Shown here piece after piece: positions 1 to 8,763 of a DNA stretch of 64,000 nucleotides (position 1 is its first letter; each line of letters begins with the position of its first letter). Source of the DNA: Nostocales cyanobacterium HT-58-2 (lineage in GTDB: Bacteria > Cyanobacteriota > Cyanobacteriia > Cyanobacteriales > Nostocaceae); the NCBI GenBank assembly GCA_002163975.1, contig CP019636.1, positions 1,303,001 through 1,367,000 of the forward strand. Direction: 5' to 3'. Made by a program: the position numbers and the translations under genes. The notes beneath the pieces were generated by a model, which saw only the letters and a program-made list of their open reading frames with translations, did no database searches and was not told where the DNA came from.

Positions 1-1
1 A

Positions 2-262
2 CAGACACAACTAACAGCATTTTTTGTCAACCCACCCTTGACTCTTTTATGTGGAGCTATGACACCGATTTCTAGTATGCCTACCTTTGTGCAATGGCTC
101 TCGTATCTGGACCCCTTACGCTACTTTGTTGAAGTTTGTCGCGGAATCTTACTTAAAGGAGTTGGTATAGAGGTACTTTGGCCTCAGGTGCTGATTCTGC
201 TGCTTTTCGCCACAGTACTGATGACCTTGAGTATCCGTCAGTTCCGACGGCAGTTGGGTTAA
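2..262 (+). CDS. ABC-2 type transporter permease, C-terminal part (cut by window edge)
   Basis: The frame is open to the left edge of the window, so only the last 86 residues are visible. They contain a hydrophobic segment, the motif NPPLTLLCGAMTPISSMP, then DPLRYFVEVCRGILLKG and a final membrane helix ending in RQFRRQLG. This is the usual C-terminal end of YhhJ/YbhR-type ABC-2 permeases, which form the membrane channel of drug or multi-substrate exporters. The substrate cannot be told from this fragment. The TTG at 38 is only an internal codon. Family call is confident; the partner ATPase is outside the window. Confidence 0.85.
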   Translation, partial: QTQLTAFFVNPPLTLLCGAMTPISSMPTFVQWLSYLDPLRYFVEVCRGILLKGVGIEVLWPQVLILLLFATVLMTLSIRQFRRQLG

Positions 263-414
263 GAGATTAAGTATTTTGAGCTCTTAACAAACATATAATA
301 CATGGCTTTTCCGAGAATTTTGGCAGCCTTTTTCGAGTCTTCAGTCTAAAGATTGAAGTTTTTCTGTTCGTCATTAGTTTAAGAAGTATAGATAACGACG
401 CTGAAACAGCTGGC

Positions 415-918
415 ATGAAACGAGAAACGAGAAACAATTCTCTAGTCAACATTCTGCTACCCCTGGGATTAATTTTTGGTTTGGTTCTACTGCTGAGTCT
501 GAATGTGGGACGAACTGATCAACCCGCAGTATTGGAGAGTCCTTTGGAATCATGGTTGAAGGTGATTGTTGGTTACTTAGCTGCCGGGGCAGAAATTGCC
601 GCTGCGGTGGTGATTGGTGGTGCAGTTATCCGTGGAATTGTGACTTATATCCGGCAATTGTTTTCCCGCACGACACATCATTATGATTCCACCGAATTGA
701 TTCGCCTAAAATTGGGACGGGTGTTGGCATTAGGATTGGAATTTACCGTTGCCAGTGACATCTTGCGTACGGCAGTTGCACCCACGCGCCAGGATATTCT
801 CAATCTGGGGGCAATTGTTCTTCTGAGAACTCTGCTGAATTATTTCCTAGAGCGCGAAATCAGGCAAGGAGAGCAAAGGCGTTTACCAGAACGGGAACGT
901 ACTGAGATAGAGATATGA
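415..918 (+). CDS. DUF1622 family membrane protein
   Basis: A 167-residue protein with an N-terminal membrane segment (about 11-29), a second at about 47-72 and a further hydrophobic stretch at about 125-145. The middle part (LKLGRVLALGLEFTVASDILRTAVAP) is the signature region of DUF1622. The function of the family is unknown; it is an inner-membrane protein. Its stop overlaps the start of the HPP gene by 4 bp (ATGA), so the two are almost certainly translated together. This pairing suggests a shared membrane role, which is inference only. Confidence 0.85.
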   Translation: MKRETRNNSLVNILLPLGLIFGLVLLLSLNVGRTDQPAVLESPLESWLKVIVGYLAAGAEIAAAVVIGGAVIRGIVTYIRQLFSRTTHHYDSTELIRLKLGRVLALGLEFTVASDILRTAVAPTRQDILNLGAIVLLRTLLNYFLEREIRQGEQRRLPERERTEIEI

Positions 919-1433
919 ATCGAGAACGTTCTAGCTTAAAACCCATAGAAGGAGCAAATCGATCGCTAAGACGTAGGTTAAATCTCAAGGGTGAGCTGAT
1001 ATTAGCTACGGTACCAACGGTATTAGTACTAACTGTCCTGGCTCTGGTTGAAGTTTTAAGTCGGCAGCGTCTACTCTTTGCGTCCTTGGCTTCTAGTGCC
1101 TTTCTCATTTATCTTGATCCGCAGCACGGCACTAATACAGTACGAACGCTGATAATCTCCCAATCGATGGCAGCAACAGTCGGGTTTCTAACGTACTTGT
1201 TGCTTGGTTCTGGGTATATATCAGGTGGTACTGCAATGGTGATTGTTATTTTTCTAATGATTGTGCTGGACGTGGTACATCCCCCTGCTGTTGCTACATC
1301 GCTAAGTTTTGCTCTACGCGCTGGGAATGAAAGTAACTTAGTTTTATTTGGTTTAGCGGTGGGAATCACTGCTTCGCTGGTGGTCTTAGAGCGCTTGGCT
1401 CTTTGGATATTAGCTAAGTATAATCAGCATTAA
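915..1433 (+). CDS. HPP family integral membrane protein
   Basis: A 172-residue protein with four predicted membrane helices. It carries the family motif HPPA in DVVHPPAVATSLSFALRAG, plus the conserved SSAFLIYLDP and QSMAATVGF segments. Members of the HPP family from plants and cyanobacteria have been reported as nitrite transporters; whether this copy moves nitrite is inference. The start codon overlaps the stop of the upstream DUF1622 gene, indicating translational coupling. No soluble domains are attached. Length fits the family. Confidence 0.88.
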   Translation: MNRERSSLKPIEGANRSLRRRLNLKGELILATVPTVLVLTVLALVEVLSRQRLLFASLASSAFLIYLDPQHGTNTVRTLIISQSMAATVGFLTYLLLGSGYISGGTAMVIVIFLMIVLDVVHPPAVATSLSFALRAGNESNLVLFGLAVGITASLVVLERLALWILAKYNQH

Positions 1434-1474
1434 TTTTGAGCAACTATCTATTGACACAACACCCTAATCACTTA

Positions 1475-2380
1475 CTACTCCAACGCATAAAAACCCAAAT
1501 GATTACCAACAGGACGCTCACGCATAGGTATTTTGGTATGTATTGGAGCGTTTAACACCCTTGAACCTTGACTGGTTCCTATTACTAGTGTTGTTGAACC
1601 ACCGCCATCTAAGTTGAGTGCTGCATATGCACCCAAATTCATCACAAGTTTTTTCAATTCAGCAATTGTCAGTCCTTCACTGTAAAACGGTTGCTTCCCA
1701 TCTACTGCAATCAGCCACAATTTTGTCCCTTCTCGATCAATAGCAGCGGCAACACGTGGATATGGTTTATCATCATCCAAAGTTTCATCAATTGCCTGAC
1801 CACGATCAACCAAAAGCCGATTACCTGCCACACCATGAACTGTACCTTCAGGACACTGAATATTTTTTAAGATTTGGACACGATTTTGGGCTGAAAAGCA
1901 CAACACAGGATGATTTGGCTCAGGTGGCGAATAACGATGTCCATTAGCGATCGCGTCACCTACGGGAGCTGAAGGATCACCACTGTGAGGGTAGTAATCC
2001 CAAGGAGACTTTTCGTAGAAATGATGGAAATAGCTGGCATTGATTGCCAGTTGCACCTTGAATTCATTCAGAAATTCAGACGTTTTTCGTGCAATTGTTT
2101 CTCCATCGCTTGGTTTTGGTCTTCCTGGCGTGACCAATGGCTTAATTCCTGGTGTTTTTAGGTCAATAGTCACGATGTGGATCATTGCTAGGCGCGGTGT
2201 CGAGACAGCATGACGTCTGTAAGCAATGCCACGGAATAACACTTGTTCCACATCTGTCCGGGGAGGACGTAGAAAACACCGCCAGCCATAAAACATCAGT
2301 GGTGATAATACCAGACCTAGTAGACCTATTCCACTAACTAGCAACAATCGCCGTATGTATACTTTGTATCGATAATGCAT
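1475..2380 (-). CDS. Phosphodiester glycosidase family protein (NAGPA-like domain)
   Basis: A 301-residue protein with an N-terminal signal anchor (about residues 11-33) followed by a periplasmic or extracellular domain. The segments AINASYFHHFYEKSPWDYYP, VAAAIDREGTKLWLIAVDGKQ and NLDGGGSTTLVI are the hallmarks of the phosphodiester glycosidase (DUF2233/NAGPA) fold; the last one is the catalytic-site loop. Members of the fold cleave sugar-1-phosphodiesters, and the bacterial substrate is probably a cell-envelope glycan. The gene is convergent with the HPP gene and monocistronic. Confidence 0.85.
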   Translation of the reverse strand: MHYRYKVYIRRLLLVSGIGLLGLVLSPLMFYGWRCFLRPPRTDVEQVLFRGIAYRRHAVSTPRLAMIHIVTIDLKTPGIKPLVTPGRPKPSDGETIARKTSEFLNEFKVQLAINASYFHHFYEKSPWDYYPHSGDPSAPVGDAIANGHRYSPPEPNHPVLCFSAQNRVQILKNIQCPEGTVHGVAGNRLLVDRGQAIDETLDDDKPYPRVAAAIDREGTKLWLIAVDGKQPFYSEGLTIAELKKLVMNLGAYAALNLDGGGSTTLVIGTSQGSRVLNAPIHTKIPMRERPVGNHLGFYALE

Positions 2381-2599
2381 TGCTTGATGAAAGTAAAGCT
2401 ATTCTTGGGCGATAGTGCACCTGTGATGCCAATGTCTTAGCTTCCAAAACGCCAGATAACGACAAATTGCCTTTAGGCGTAGGCAAACGTGCAAGGATTC
2501 ATGGACAATGAGTTTCGCCTAATCACCCTTGAGGTCGATGCACTCTACGCAATTACGTCTTGTATTTCTTACTACTACTAGTCTACATTTTGTCTATCT

Positions 2600-4045
2600 T
2601 GTCAATCATTGACGCTCCCCGCATTTCGCTTCGCTACATACGGGGATTCTTGTTTCACTGAGCAACCTTGCCTAGATTTGTTGCCAAATCTGGGTAGAGG
2701 GTCATCTCTCCACAAGCGTTAAAAGTTTCGGTGCGCCCCACCGTACTTAAGTCGTAATTAGTTTGTTTCAATGCCTTGTTCAATATGTTAATCGATGCGT
2801 TCAAATCTCTATCTAAAACACAACCACACCTACAAATATGAGTGCGAACTGATAGGGATTTTTTTCCAACCTCACCACATGATGAACAGTTTTGACTGGT
2901 GAATTTTGGGTCAACAGGTACGACAACTCGACCATAGATTTTGCCAAAATATTCTAACCATTGAGTGAACAACGACCATGAAACATCACTAATCGATTTC
3001 GCAAGCTTACTATTCTTAACCATGTTTTTCACTTGTAGTTTTTCGTATGCCACAAGGTCGTTAGACCTGACTACGCACAATGCTTGTTTAACGGCATTAT
3101 CTTTACGCTGACGCGAAACTTTCAAGTGCTTTCTACCAAGACGGTTAATAGCTTTCTTACGATTCCTAGACCCTTTCTTTTTACAGCTAACTTGTTTTTG
3201 AAGACGTTTGAAAGCCTTCTCTGACTTACGTAAATATCTAGGGTTTTCTACAGTATTACCCTGCGAGTCAGTATAGAAGTGGTTCAGACCAACGTCCAAA
3301 CCTATGGTTTTACCTGTAGGTTGAGTCTCTATATTCCGTTCTGCGTCTACACAGAATTGAACATAGTAACCATCTGAACGTTTAACTATTCTAACCCGCT
3401 TGATTTGTTTGATTTGGTAAAAGTGCAAGTCCCAAGTTCCAACTAACTTGAGCTGACCAATATTACATTTATCTGTGAATTTAATGTACTTGCGGTCGTC
3501 TGAAAGCTTCCATCCACTCAACTTATATTCTACTGAACGGTTATTTTTTTGGAATCTTGGATATCCCTTCTTACCTGAAATCTTAGCCTTGCAATTATCA
3601 AAAAATCTCTTGATGGCAAAAGCCGTTCTTTCTGCTGCTGCTTGTCTTGCTGAAGAATTTAATTTATCAGCAAAGTCAAACTCGTTGGCTATAACAGCAG
3701 TGTATTTATTCAAGTCGTAAGGCTTAACATATGAATTGTCCATCCAAAACCGCAAGCACTTATTACGGATGAATTTAGTAATCCGCAACGCTTCATCTAT
3801 CTGCTGATATTGTCGCTCAGTACCTTTAGCTTTGAACTCAAAAACAATCATCGTTTCACCATTACGACCTGGAAATCTTGTAGAGTTTTTTAGGGAACAA
3901 TGTAATCCCTAAAAATGTTAAAGACTCAACTATCCCTCTCTTTGTTCTTGCTCCGCAAGAAGTCATTCAAGGGATATTTCGTATTTTAACTGCCTTTCAT
4001 CCCCACACTCCGCCTGCGCTGCGTATGGGGTCTTCCCGGCAAATT
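2600..4045 (-). mobile_element. IS200/IS605-type element with TnpB only
   Basis: The boundaries are approximate. Downstream of tnpB a hairpin (CCCCG/CGGGG arms, about 2615-2643) fits the right-end hairpin of IS200/IS605 elements. Upstream a similar hairpin (CCCCA/TGGGG arms, about 4003-4029) fits the left end. No tnpA is present, so mobility would need a Y1 transposase in trans. In this family a guide (omega) RNA normally spans the 3' end of tnpB and the right end, here about 2600-2800 on the minus strand; that RNA is inferred, not seen. Confidence 0.6.
2655..3851 (-). CDS. tnpB: RNA-guided endonuclease TnpB (IS200/IS605 family)
   Basis: A 398-residue TnpB with the usual order: N-terminal helix-turn-helix and wedge regions, then a split RuvC domain. 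The three acidic motifs are present: IGLDVGLNHF (D), VAYEKLQVKNM (E) and DRDLNASINIL (D). The zinc ribbon between the last two has CSSCG and CRCG. TnpB is a DNA nuclease guided by an RNA from the element's right end and helps retain the transposon. The reading frame is complete and no catalytic residue is missing. The protein differs clearly from the second TnpB at 49969-51324. Confidence 0.92.
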   Translation of the reverse strand: MIVFEFKAKGTERQYQQIDEALRITKFIRNKCLRFWMDNSYVKPYDLNKYTAVIANEFDFADKLNSSARQAAAERTAFAIKRFFDNCKAKISGKKGYPRFQKNNRSVEYKLSGWKLSDDRKYIKFTDKCNIGQLKLVGTWDLHFYQIKQIKRVRIVKRSDGYYVQFCVDAERNIETQPTGKTIGLDVGLNHFYTDSQGNTVENPRYLRKSEKAFKRLQKQVSCKKKGSRNRKKAINRLGRKHLKVSRQRKDNAVKQALCVVRSNDLVAYEKLQVKNMVKNSKLAKSISDVSWSLFTQWLEYFGKIYGRVVVPVDPKFTSQNCSSCGEVGKKSLSVRTHICRCGCVLDRDLNASINILNKALKQTNYDLSTVGRTETFNACGEMTLYPDLATNLGKVAQ

Positions 4046-4078
4046 AGATAAAAAACTTGCAAAACAAAACTTTGTGGC

Positions 4079-4101
4079 TGGGGGAAAGTCATCGTCCCCC
4101 A
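4079..4101 (-). terminator. Hairpin downstream of the NADAR gene
   Basis: Arms TGGGGGA and TCCCCCA enclose a 9-nt loop. On the minus strand it is followed by a T-rich tract (TTTTGTTTTG and then TTTTTT). Position after the NADAR stop (4162) fits a rho-independent terminator for that gene. Confidence 0.5.
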
Positions 4102-4161
4102 CTAAGAAAAAGTGACCTACTTTGTTTTTAAATTGTTATGCAAAATTCTTACGACAAATCA

Positions 4162-4632
4162 TTAATCGAAAATCACTGACAAAGATGGTAACTTACGGAT
4201 TTCTTCACGCACATTCATAAGGATTCTACCGAGATGATTATGACCAGTGTTATCTACGCCACAACCCCAAAAATAATCGGTTGGGGAGTTTTCCACAATC
4301 AGTTGGTCACCTGTGGTTAAAAGGGTTTCTCTAATATCCGGATGCGTGAGAAACTTTTTGAGTACAGCTTCTCGCATAACTTGGGTTTTGACCTCTTCCC
4401 AGTCCAAACGAAGTTGGTGCGTGGGGTCACGTCCCAATGCCGCAGCTAGTTCTGGAGTCTCGGCATTGTAGATAAGAGGTATAATCACTGCATCTGGAGT
4501 TCCCACAAACTTTTGAGCTTGATAATAATGCTCAACAGTTGACCAATAGATGCCCTGCATCATAATCCCGTGAGGAGAAAAATTAGAAAAACAGCCATAA
4601 GGTTGCCAAACCTTGTAAAAGTAAATAGTCAT
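4162..4632 (-). CDS. NADAR family protein (YbiA-like N-glycosidase)
   Basis: A 156-residue single-domain protein that covers the full NADAR domain. Characteristic segments are FSNFSPHGI near the N-terminus, WSTVEHYYQAQKF, ALGRDPTHQLRLDWEEVK and YFWGCGVDNTGHNHLGRILM. The family hydrolyses N-glycosidic bonds, for example in damaged riboflavin precursors, and some members remove ADP-ribose from modified nucleobases. Which substrate applies here cannot be judged. No toxin-antitoxin partner such as DarT is adjacent. It stands alone between a TnpB element and a DUF2243 gene. Confidence 0.9.
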   Translation of the reverse strand: MTIYFYKVWQPYGCFSNFSPHGIMMQGIYWSTVEHYYQAQKFVGTPDAVIIPLIYNAETPELAAALGRDPTHQLRLDWEEVKTQVMREAVLKKFLTHPDIRETLLTTGDQLIVENSPTDYFWGCGVDNTGHNHLGRILMNVREEIRKLPSLSVIFD

Positions 4633-4790
4633 TTGAAAATTGCTCTTTTATACATTAATATCTATCATCACCGTAAAGACTAGCAAGAAGTTGTCTAGTT
4701 TGAATTCCACCAAAGTACTTGTCCATAGGCAGAAGATTGCTTTCATTACAGAGGTTTATGGTTAATAAATAAGCTCTATTTCAGAGGGTG

Positions 4791-5276
4791 ATGATGGAGG
4801 CGAAAAGTGAAAAAGGCAATTCAAGTGCGCCGCTGATGATTGCCGGAATTTTCCTGGGTCTGGGTCTCGGAGGATTCTTTGATGGAATTGTACTGCATCA
4901 GATTCTTCAATGGCACCATATGTTGAGTAGTATCCGACCTCCGACCACAATCTCTAATATCGATATGAATATGGTCTGGGACGGTCTATTTCATGCCTTT
5001 GACTGGGTAATGACTGTGATTGGAGTCGTGTTGCTATGGCAGGCTGGAAGACGTGATGATGTTGCTTGGTCATCCAACATCTATTTTGGGTCAATACTGA
5101 TTGGTGCTGGGTTATTCAACTTGGTTGAAGGAGTGATTGATCATCATATTCTCGGGATTCACCATGTCAAACCAGGACCAAACCAGTTAGCCTGGGATTT
5201 AGGATTTCTCGCCGTTGGTGCGCTTCTTGTTGCTATTGGTTGGATAAGTGTGCAAAAAGACACTAAGCAAGTATAA
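4791..5276 (+). CDS. DUF2243 family membrane protein
   Basis: A protein of about 161 residues with four membrane helices. It carries the DUF2243 pattern: GGFFDGIVLHQILQWHH, DGLFHAFDWVMTVIG, GAGLFNLVEGVIDHHILGIHH and DLGFLAVGALL. The repeated His and Asp residues at the membrane faces suggest metal or heme binding, but the function is unknown. Three start codons lie in a row (GTG 4788, ATG 4791, ATG 4794); AGAGGG at 4783-4788 favours one of the ATGs. An IS982 element begins about 140 bp downstream. Confidence 0.85.
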   Translation: MMEAKSEKGNSSAPLMIAGIFLGLGLGGFFDGIVLHQILQWHHMLSSIRPPTTISNIDMNMVWDGLFHAFDWVMTVIGVVLLWQAGRRDDVAWSSNIYFGSILIGAGLFNLVEGVIDHHILGIHHVKPGPNQLAWDLGFLAVGALLVAIGWISVQKDTKQV

Positions 5277-5416
5277 ATTATCAGTGGTGAATGTTAAGGT
5301 GAATGTTAAAAAATTTTATGCTTGCAGAAGCAGTCAGAATATAGAATTCAGTATTCAGAAATACTTAGACTTAGTGTTCCTTGACTCTTCACTTCCCACT
5401 TGTTCTGTACTTAAAC

Positions 5417-6426
5417 AACGTGAGTTCGACGAACTAAAAAACGGCAGGAGGCAGAGCAGGCAGGTGTTTTGGGTAAATGTCAAGTGAGGGTTTTTTCGGT
5501 AGATAAGTATAAGCAGCCAAACCTGCCATCAAATTGACTAAGAAATTGAATACACTACGATGCCGAGAGTGTTCTATTTGGCACAAATTTTTGAGGTGGT
5601 CATTAACGGACTCAATTACTGCACGTTTGCGTAAAAGAATTTTGTCAATTAATTTGACCAAACGGTTTTTCATATTCTTTTTAGATTTCGTGACTAACTG
5701 TAACCCCCGTTCATATAGCTGTTCAAAAAGTTTTTGGGAGATATAACCTCTATCTCCAAATAGTTTACCAATCAAGTCCTTGGTCATGTCTGGAACTGGT
5801 TCTCGGTCATCAACATTTGCCGGAGTTAGTTTGAATGCCAGCAATTCTCCCTGGTCGTTAATAATCAAATGGAGTTTAAAGCCGAAGTGCCAACCCACCG
5901 AATTTTTGCCCCATTTAACTAATCCTTTAAAGACCTTGTGTGCATGAGCACGGCATTTATGACAAACTTCTATTGGCGTTGAGTCAATAAAGCTAATTCC
6001 TGTAATTTCACCTCTGCGTCTATGTAAAAAACAACATAACAACATTAAGCACCAAGGCATTAACTCCACAAATCGTGTGTAGCTCACTAAGTTTGGGAAA
6101 GCTCCACGCCAACCCGGTAGCACTTGTAAGGTGTAAAACTCCTTAAATGTTCGGTAGCCACTGCCGTGAAAGGCGATGGCAATAGTCATAACTTCACTTA
6201 TATGCATCCTTGAGGCACTACGGCGTTCTCCAGTCATTGATGGTAGCTGCGGTGCTTGCTGCCATAACTTTTCCCATGATGAACAGAAATCATCTACCTC
6301 ACAGAAAATCTGGGTTACGTCAAGCCGAGATACAATAGTGGACATCGCTGAGACACCTTGTTTATTTTTGCTTTTATGACAGTCTCAGCTTTTTTTGTGC
6401 CATTTTCAAGCCGTCGAACTCACGTT
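5417..6426 (-). mobile_element. IS982-family insertion sequence, complete
   Basis: A 1010-bp element bounded by 15-bp perfect inverted repeats (AACGTGAGTTCGACG at 5417-5431 and its complement at 6412-6426), with weaker pairing further in. AAAC flanks both ends (5413-5416 and 6427-6430), a likely 4-bp target duplication. It encodes one transposase and lies just downstream of phoD. Its right end was later caught in a 204-bp tandem duplication, so a second, solo copy of that end occurs at 6602-6630. Confidence 0.85.
5434..6345 (-). CDS. IS982 family transposase
   Basis: A 303-residue DDE transposase of full family length. The catalytic acids are visible in GISFIDSTPIEVCH (first D), LFGDRGYISQKLFE (second D) and KRAVIESVNDHLKN (E). 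The region between them (GWHFGFKLHLIIND) is typical for IS982. The frame is intact, so the element may be active. It catalyses cut-and-paste movement of the surrounding 1-kb element. Confidence 0.93.
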   Translation of the reverse strand: MSTIVSRLDVTQIFCEVDDFCSSWEKLWQQAPQLPSMTGERRSASRMHISEVMTIAIAFHGSGYRTFKEFYTLQVLPGWRGAFPNLVSYTRFVELMPWCLMLLCCFLHRRRGEITGISFIDSTPIEVCHKCRAHAHKVFKGLVKWGKNSVGWHFGFKLHLIINDQGELLAFKLTPANVDDREPVPDMTKDLIGKLFGDRGYISQKLFEQLYERGLQLVTKSKKNMKNRLVKLIDKILLRKRAVIESVNDHLKNLCQIEHSRHRSVFNFLVNLMAGLAAYTYLPKKPSLDIYPKHLPALPPAVF

Positions 6427-6805
6427 AAACAGTATGCACAAAAAGAAAAGACCACTGAAAATTTCAGCAGTCTTTTTATACCAAAATATGTAATACTAAG
6501 TACGTTCAGCCCCCGGTCGCCCGTTTTGGACAACAAATGAAGCTAGAGTACTGATAGTCGCATTCTCTTCCCGGATAGTAGAAACAGCGCGGTAGTCACT
6601 TTGCCATTTTCAAGCCGTCGAACTCACGTTAAACAGTATGCACAAAAAGAAAAGACCACTGAAAATTTCAGCAGTCTTTTTATACCAAAATATGTAATAC
6701 TAAGTACGTTCAGCCCCCGGTCGCCCGTTTTGGACAACAAATGAAGCTAGAGTACTGATAGTCGCATTCTCTTCCCGGATAGTAGAAACAGCGCGGTAGT
6801 CACTT
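6398..6805. repeat. Perfect 204-bp tandem duplication (IS982 end plus phoD 3' end)
   Basis: Units 6398-6601 and 6602-6805 read as identical; a partial third start (TGCCA) is at 6806-6810. Each unit holds the last ~29 bp of the IS982 element, the phoD terminator hairpin and about the last 100 bp of phoD. The junction is TGCCA, present both inside the IS end and inside phoD, so short homology probably drove the duplication after the IS inserted. The functional phoD end lies in unit 2; unit 1 keeps an orphan fragment. Confidence 0.95.
6644..6679. terminator. Bidirectional hairpin after phoD (duplicated at 6440-6475)
   Basis: An imperfect stem (AAAGACCACTGAAA against TTTCAGCAGTCTTT, two mismatches) is flanked by A-rich sequence on one side and T-rich on the other. 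It sits about 20 bp past the phoD stop codon. The upstream tandem copy carries the same hairpin. Confidence 0.6.
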
Positions 6806-8280
6806 TGCCAACTGGCGTGTGTAAGATGACAACGCACGTAACCCCGGTTTTTACCGTCGAAGAATTTAGTATGAGGATTGTCGGATAGGGCTGCAACAAC
6901 TCCAGGAATAAAGATCTCTGGAAAGTCGGAAGAAATAGAGGTGCCCACAAATTCAGTGCCTACTGTAGGTGAGTTTGGGTTGCTGAAATCAGTTTTCAGA
7001 TCATGCACCCAGCTTGAATGGATGTCACCAGCAATCACCACTGGGTTACTAGGACGTTTCTGTTGTATAAATTGTAATAATCTATTGCGTGCTGCTACAT
7101 AACCGTCCCACTGATCCAAGTTAAAGACTTCTTGACCTGGTATTGGATCAAAGTCGTATTGTGCCAGCATAACTTGCTGAGCGATGACGTTCCACCGAGC
7201 TTGGGACTCACTTAAACCTTGGAATAGCCACTCCTCCTGCTCAGTACCAGTCATAGTCGCATTTGGATCGAAGATTTCTGAACAAGGAACTTTGATCCCA
7301 TCACCACAGGGCTGATCGGTGCGATACTGGCGAGTATCCAACACATTAAACTCGGCAATATTTCCAAAGGCGAAACGCCGATAAAGCTGCAGATAAGGAC
7401 CTTGAGGCAACGATGAACGGCGTAAAGGCATATGTTCGTAGTAAGCTTGATAAGCGTTCGCTCTACGGGTTACAAATGCTTCTGAACTTTGATTTTCTTC
7501 TGGAATGAAGCTGGCGTAATTATTTTCTACTTCATGGTCGTCCCACGTGACTATCCAGGGAAAGGCTGCATGAGATGCTTGTAGATTAGGATCGGTTTTG
7601 TAAAGGGCGTGGCGGTTCCGGTAGTCAGCAAGGGTGACAATTTCAGGACTATTATGTTGGCGTGGACCTCCGGGTTGTGGTCCATACTCATAAATATAGT
7701 CACCCAGGTGAACGACCAAATCTAAGTCCTCTTGGGCTAGGTGCTGGTAAGCAGTGTAGTAACCATTCTGCCAATCCTGGCAGTTGACGAAGCCAAAGCG
7801 AAACTGAGTGACATGGGCATGACGCGTTGGAGCCGTGCGAGTTCGTCCGATAGGGCTAACTTCATTCCCTGCTTTGAACTGATACCAATACCAACGATCT
7901 GGCTGCAACCCACGCACATCGACATGGACAGAGTGTGCAAGTTCGGGAGTTGCTATCACCTTGCCCCGTTGCACAACTTGTCTCATATTTTCGTCTAAGG
8001 CAACTTGCCACTGCACTGGCACCTTAACATTTGGCATACCGCCACCATTCAATGGATCTGGAGCCAACCGTGTCCACAGCACCACACCATCTGGTAAAGG
8101 GTCGCCAGAAGCGATACCAAGACTGAAGGGATAAGCAGAAAAACTAGGCTGTGCAATCACTCTGTGAGTCCATTGACTTGCAATTACGCCAGCAGTCACA
8201 GCCCCAGCACCAATCAGAAAGCGCCGTCGCTGTGCTTTGGTAGATAGCAAGCGATCAACATGAAAACGCTCCATATGCAT
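6700..8280 (-). CDS. phoD: Alkaline phosphatase D (PhoD)
   Basis: A 526-residue secreted phosphatase. A twin-arginine signal is visible at residues 18-40 (RRRF followed by a hydrophobic stretch). The PhoD N-terminal domain starts at GIASGDPLPDGVVLWTRLAP. Metal and phosphate-site motifs follow: FGFVNCQDWQ, VVHLGDYIYEYG, WDDHEVENNY and AGDIHSSWVHDL. PhoD enzymes use Ca2+ and Fe3+ and release phosphate from mono- and diesters outside the cell. A candidate Pho box lies 215-276 bp upstream, so induction by phosphate starvation is likely. The last ~100 bp lie in a tandem duplication. Confidence 0.93.
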   Translation of the reverse strand: MHMERFHVDRLLSTKAQRRRFLIGAGAVTAGVIASQWTHRVIAQPSFSAYPFSLGIASGDPLPDGVVLWTRLAPDPLNGGGMPNVKVPVQWQVALDENMRQVVQRGKVIATPELAHSVHVDVRGLQPDRWYWYQFKAGNEVSPIGRTRTAPTRHAHVTQFRFGFVNCQDWQNGYYTAYQHLAQEDLDLVVHLGDYIYEYGPQPGGPRQHNSPEIVTLADYRNRHALYKTDPNLQASHAAFPWIVTWDDHEVENNYASFIPEENQSSEAFVTRRANAYQAYYEHMPLRRSSLPQGPYLQLYRRFAFGNIAEFNVLDTRQYRTDQPCGDGIKVPCSEIFDPNATMTGTEQEEWLFQGLSESQARWNVIAQQVMLAQYDFDPIPGQEVFNLDQWDGYVAARNRLLQFIQQKRPSNPVVIAGDIHSSWVHDLKTDFSNPNSPTVGTEFVGTSISSDFPEIFIPGVVAALSDNPHTKFFDGKNRGYVRCHLTHASWQSDYRAVSTIREENATISTLASFVVQNGRPGAERT

Positions 8281-8494
8281 CCTTGATTTGGGAATTCTGA
8301 AAATAGAGGGGAAATTTAAAGCCGAATGATAGTCAACCCAGTGTTAACTTTTTGGATACCAAATCCTGTTTTAATGCTCTTATTTCTAAATCTGCGAACT
8401 TTGTTTGACAAGCCGCATCATTTGGTCTTAAGGCAAAGAGAAGTTACAAATGTGGATTTAGTATGAAACCCAATTGAATCTGGCAATGTTAATC

Positions 8495-8556
8495 TATCAA
8501 TTGGCTATTAATGAACTATTAAGAATTTATTAATGTTGAGATAAATACTTATTAAT
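8495..8556 (-). promoter_or_regulatory. Candidate Pho box array upstream of phoD
   Basis: Read on the plus strand, TATTAAT or a one-mismatch form starts at 8495 (TATCAAT), 8506, 8517 (TATTAAG), 8528 and 8550. All positions share an exact 11-bp register; the 8539 position is degenerate. On the minus strand this gives 8-mers of the form NTTAATAN separated by 3 bp, matching the known cyanobacterial layout PyTTAAPyPyT/A x3 bound by SphR/PhoB. The region is AT-rich, so chance cannot be fully excluded. Confidence 0.65.
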
Positions 8557-8651
8557 AATTACTAACAACAGGGATTACGATTTTGTTAGGTTTCTGTTGT
8601 AAACCTGTGGTTGTCTAAGATGAATTCTTTCGCATAGAAAGCAAAAGAGAA

Positions 8652-8681
8652 GCCTACACTTACTCGCACAGAAGTGTAGGA
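8652..8681 (-). terminator. Hairpin downstream of the beta-lactamase-like gene
   Basis: Arms CCTACACTT and AAGTGTAGG pair perfectly. On the minus strand a pyrimidine-rich tract (CTTCTCTTTTGC) follows. Location after the stop at 8764 fits a terminator. Confidence 0.5.
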
Positions 8682-8763
8682 GTGTCACTATTGGTATACT
8701 TGCGATCAGCTTTGCTGGTGCCCCTTAGGCAATCGCCCCACATCTCTCCATCTTTATACGAAT

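Noticed and set aside
4162..4632. NADAR protein as a DarT-type toxin-antitoxin or phage-defence partner
   Set aside because: No DarT-like or other toxin gene is adjacent; it stands alone.
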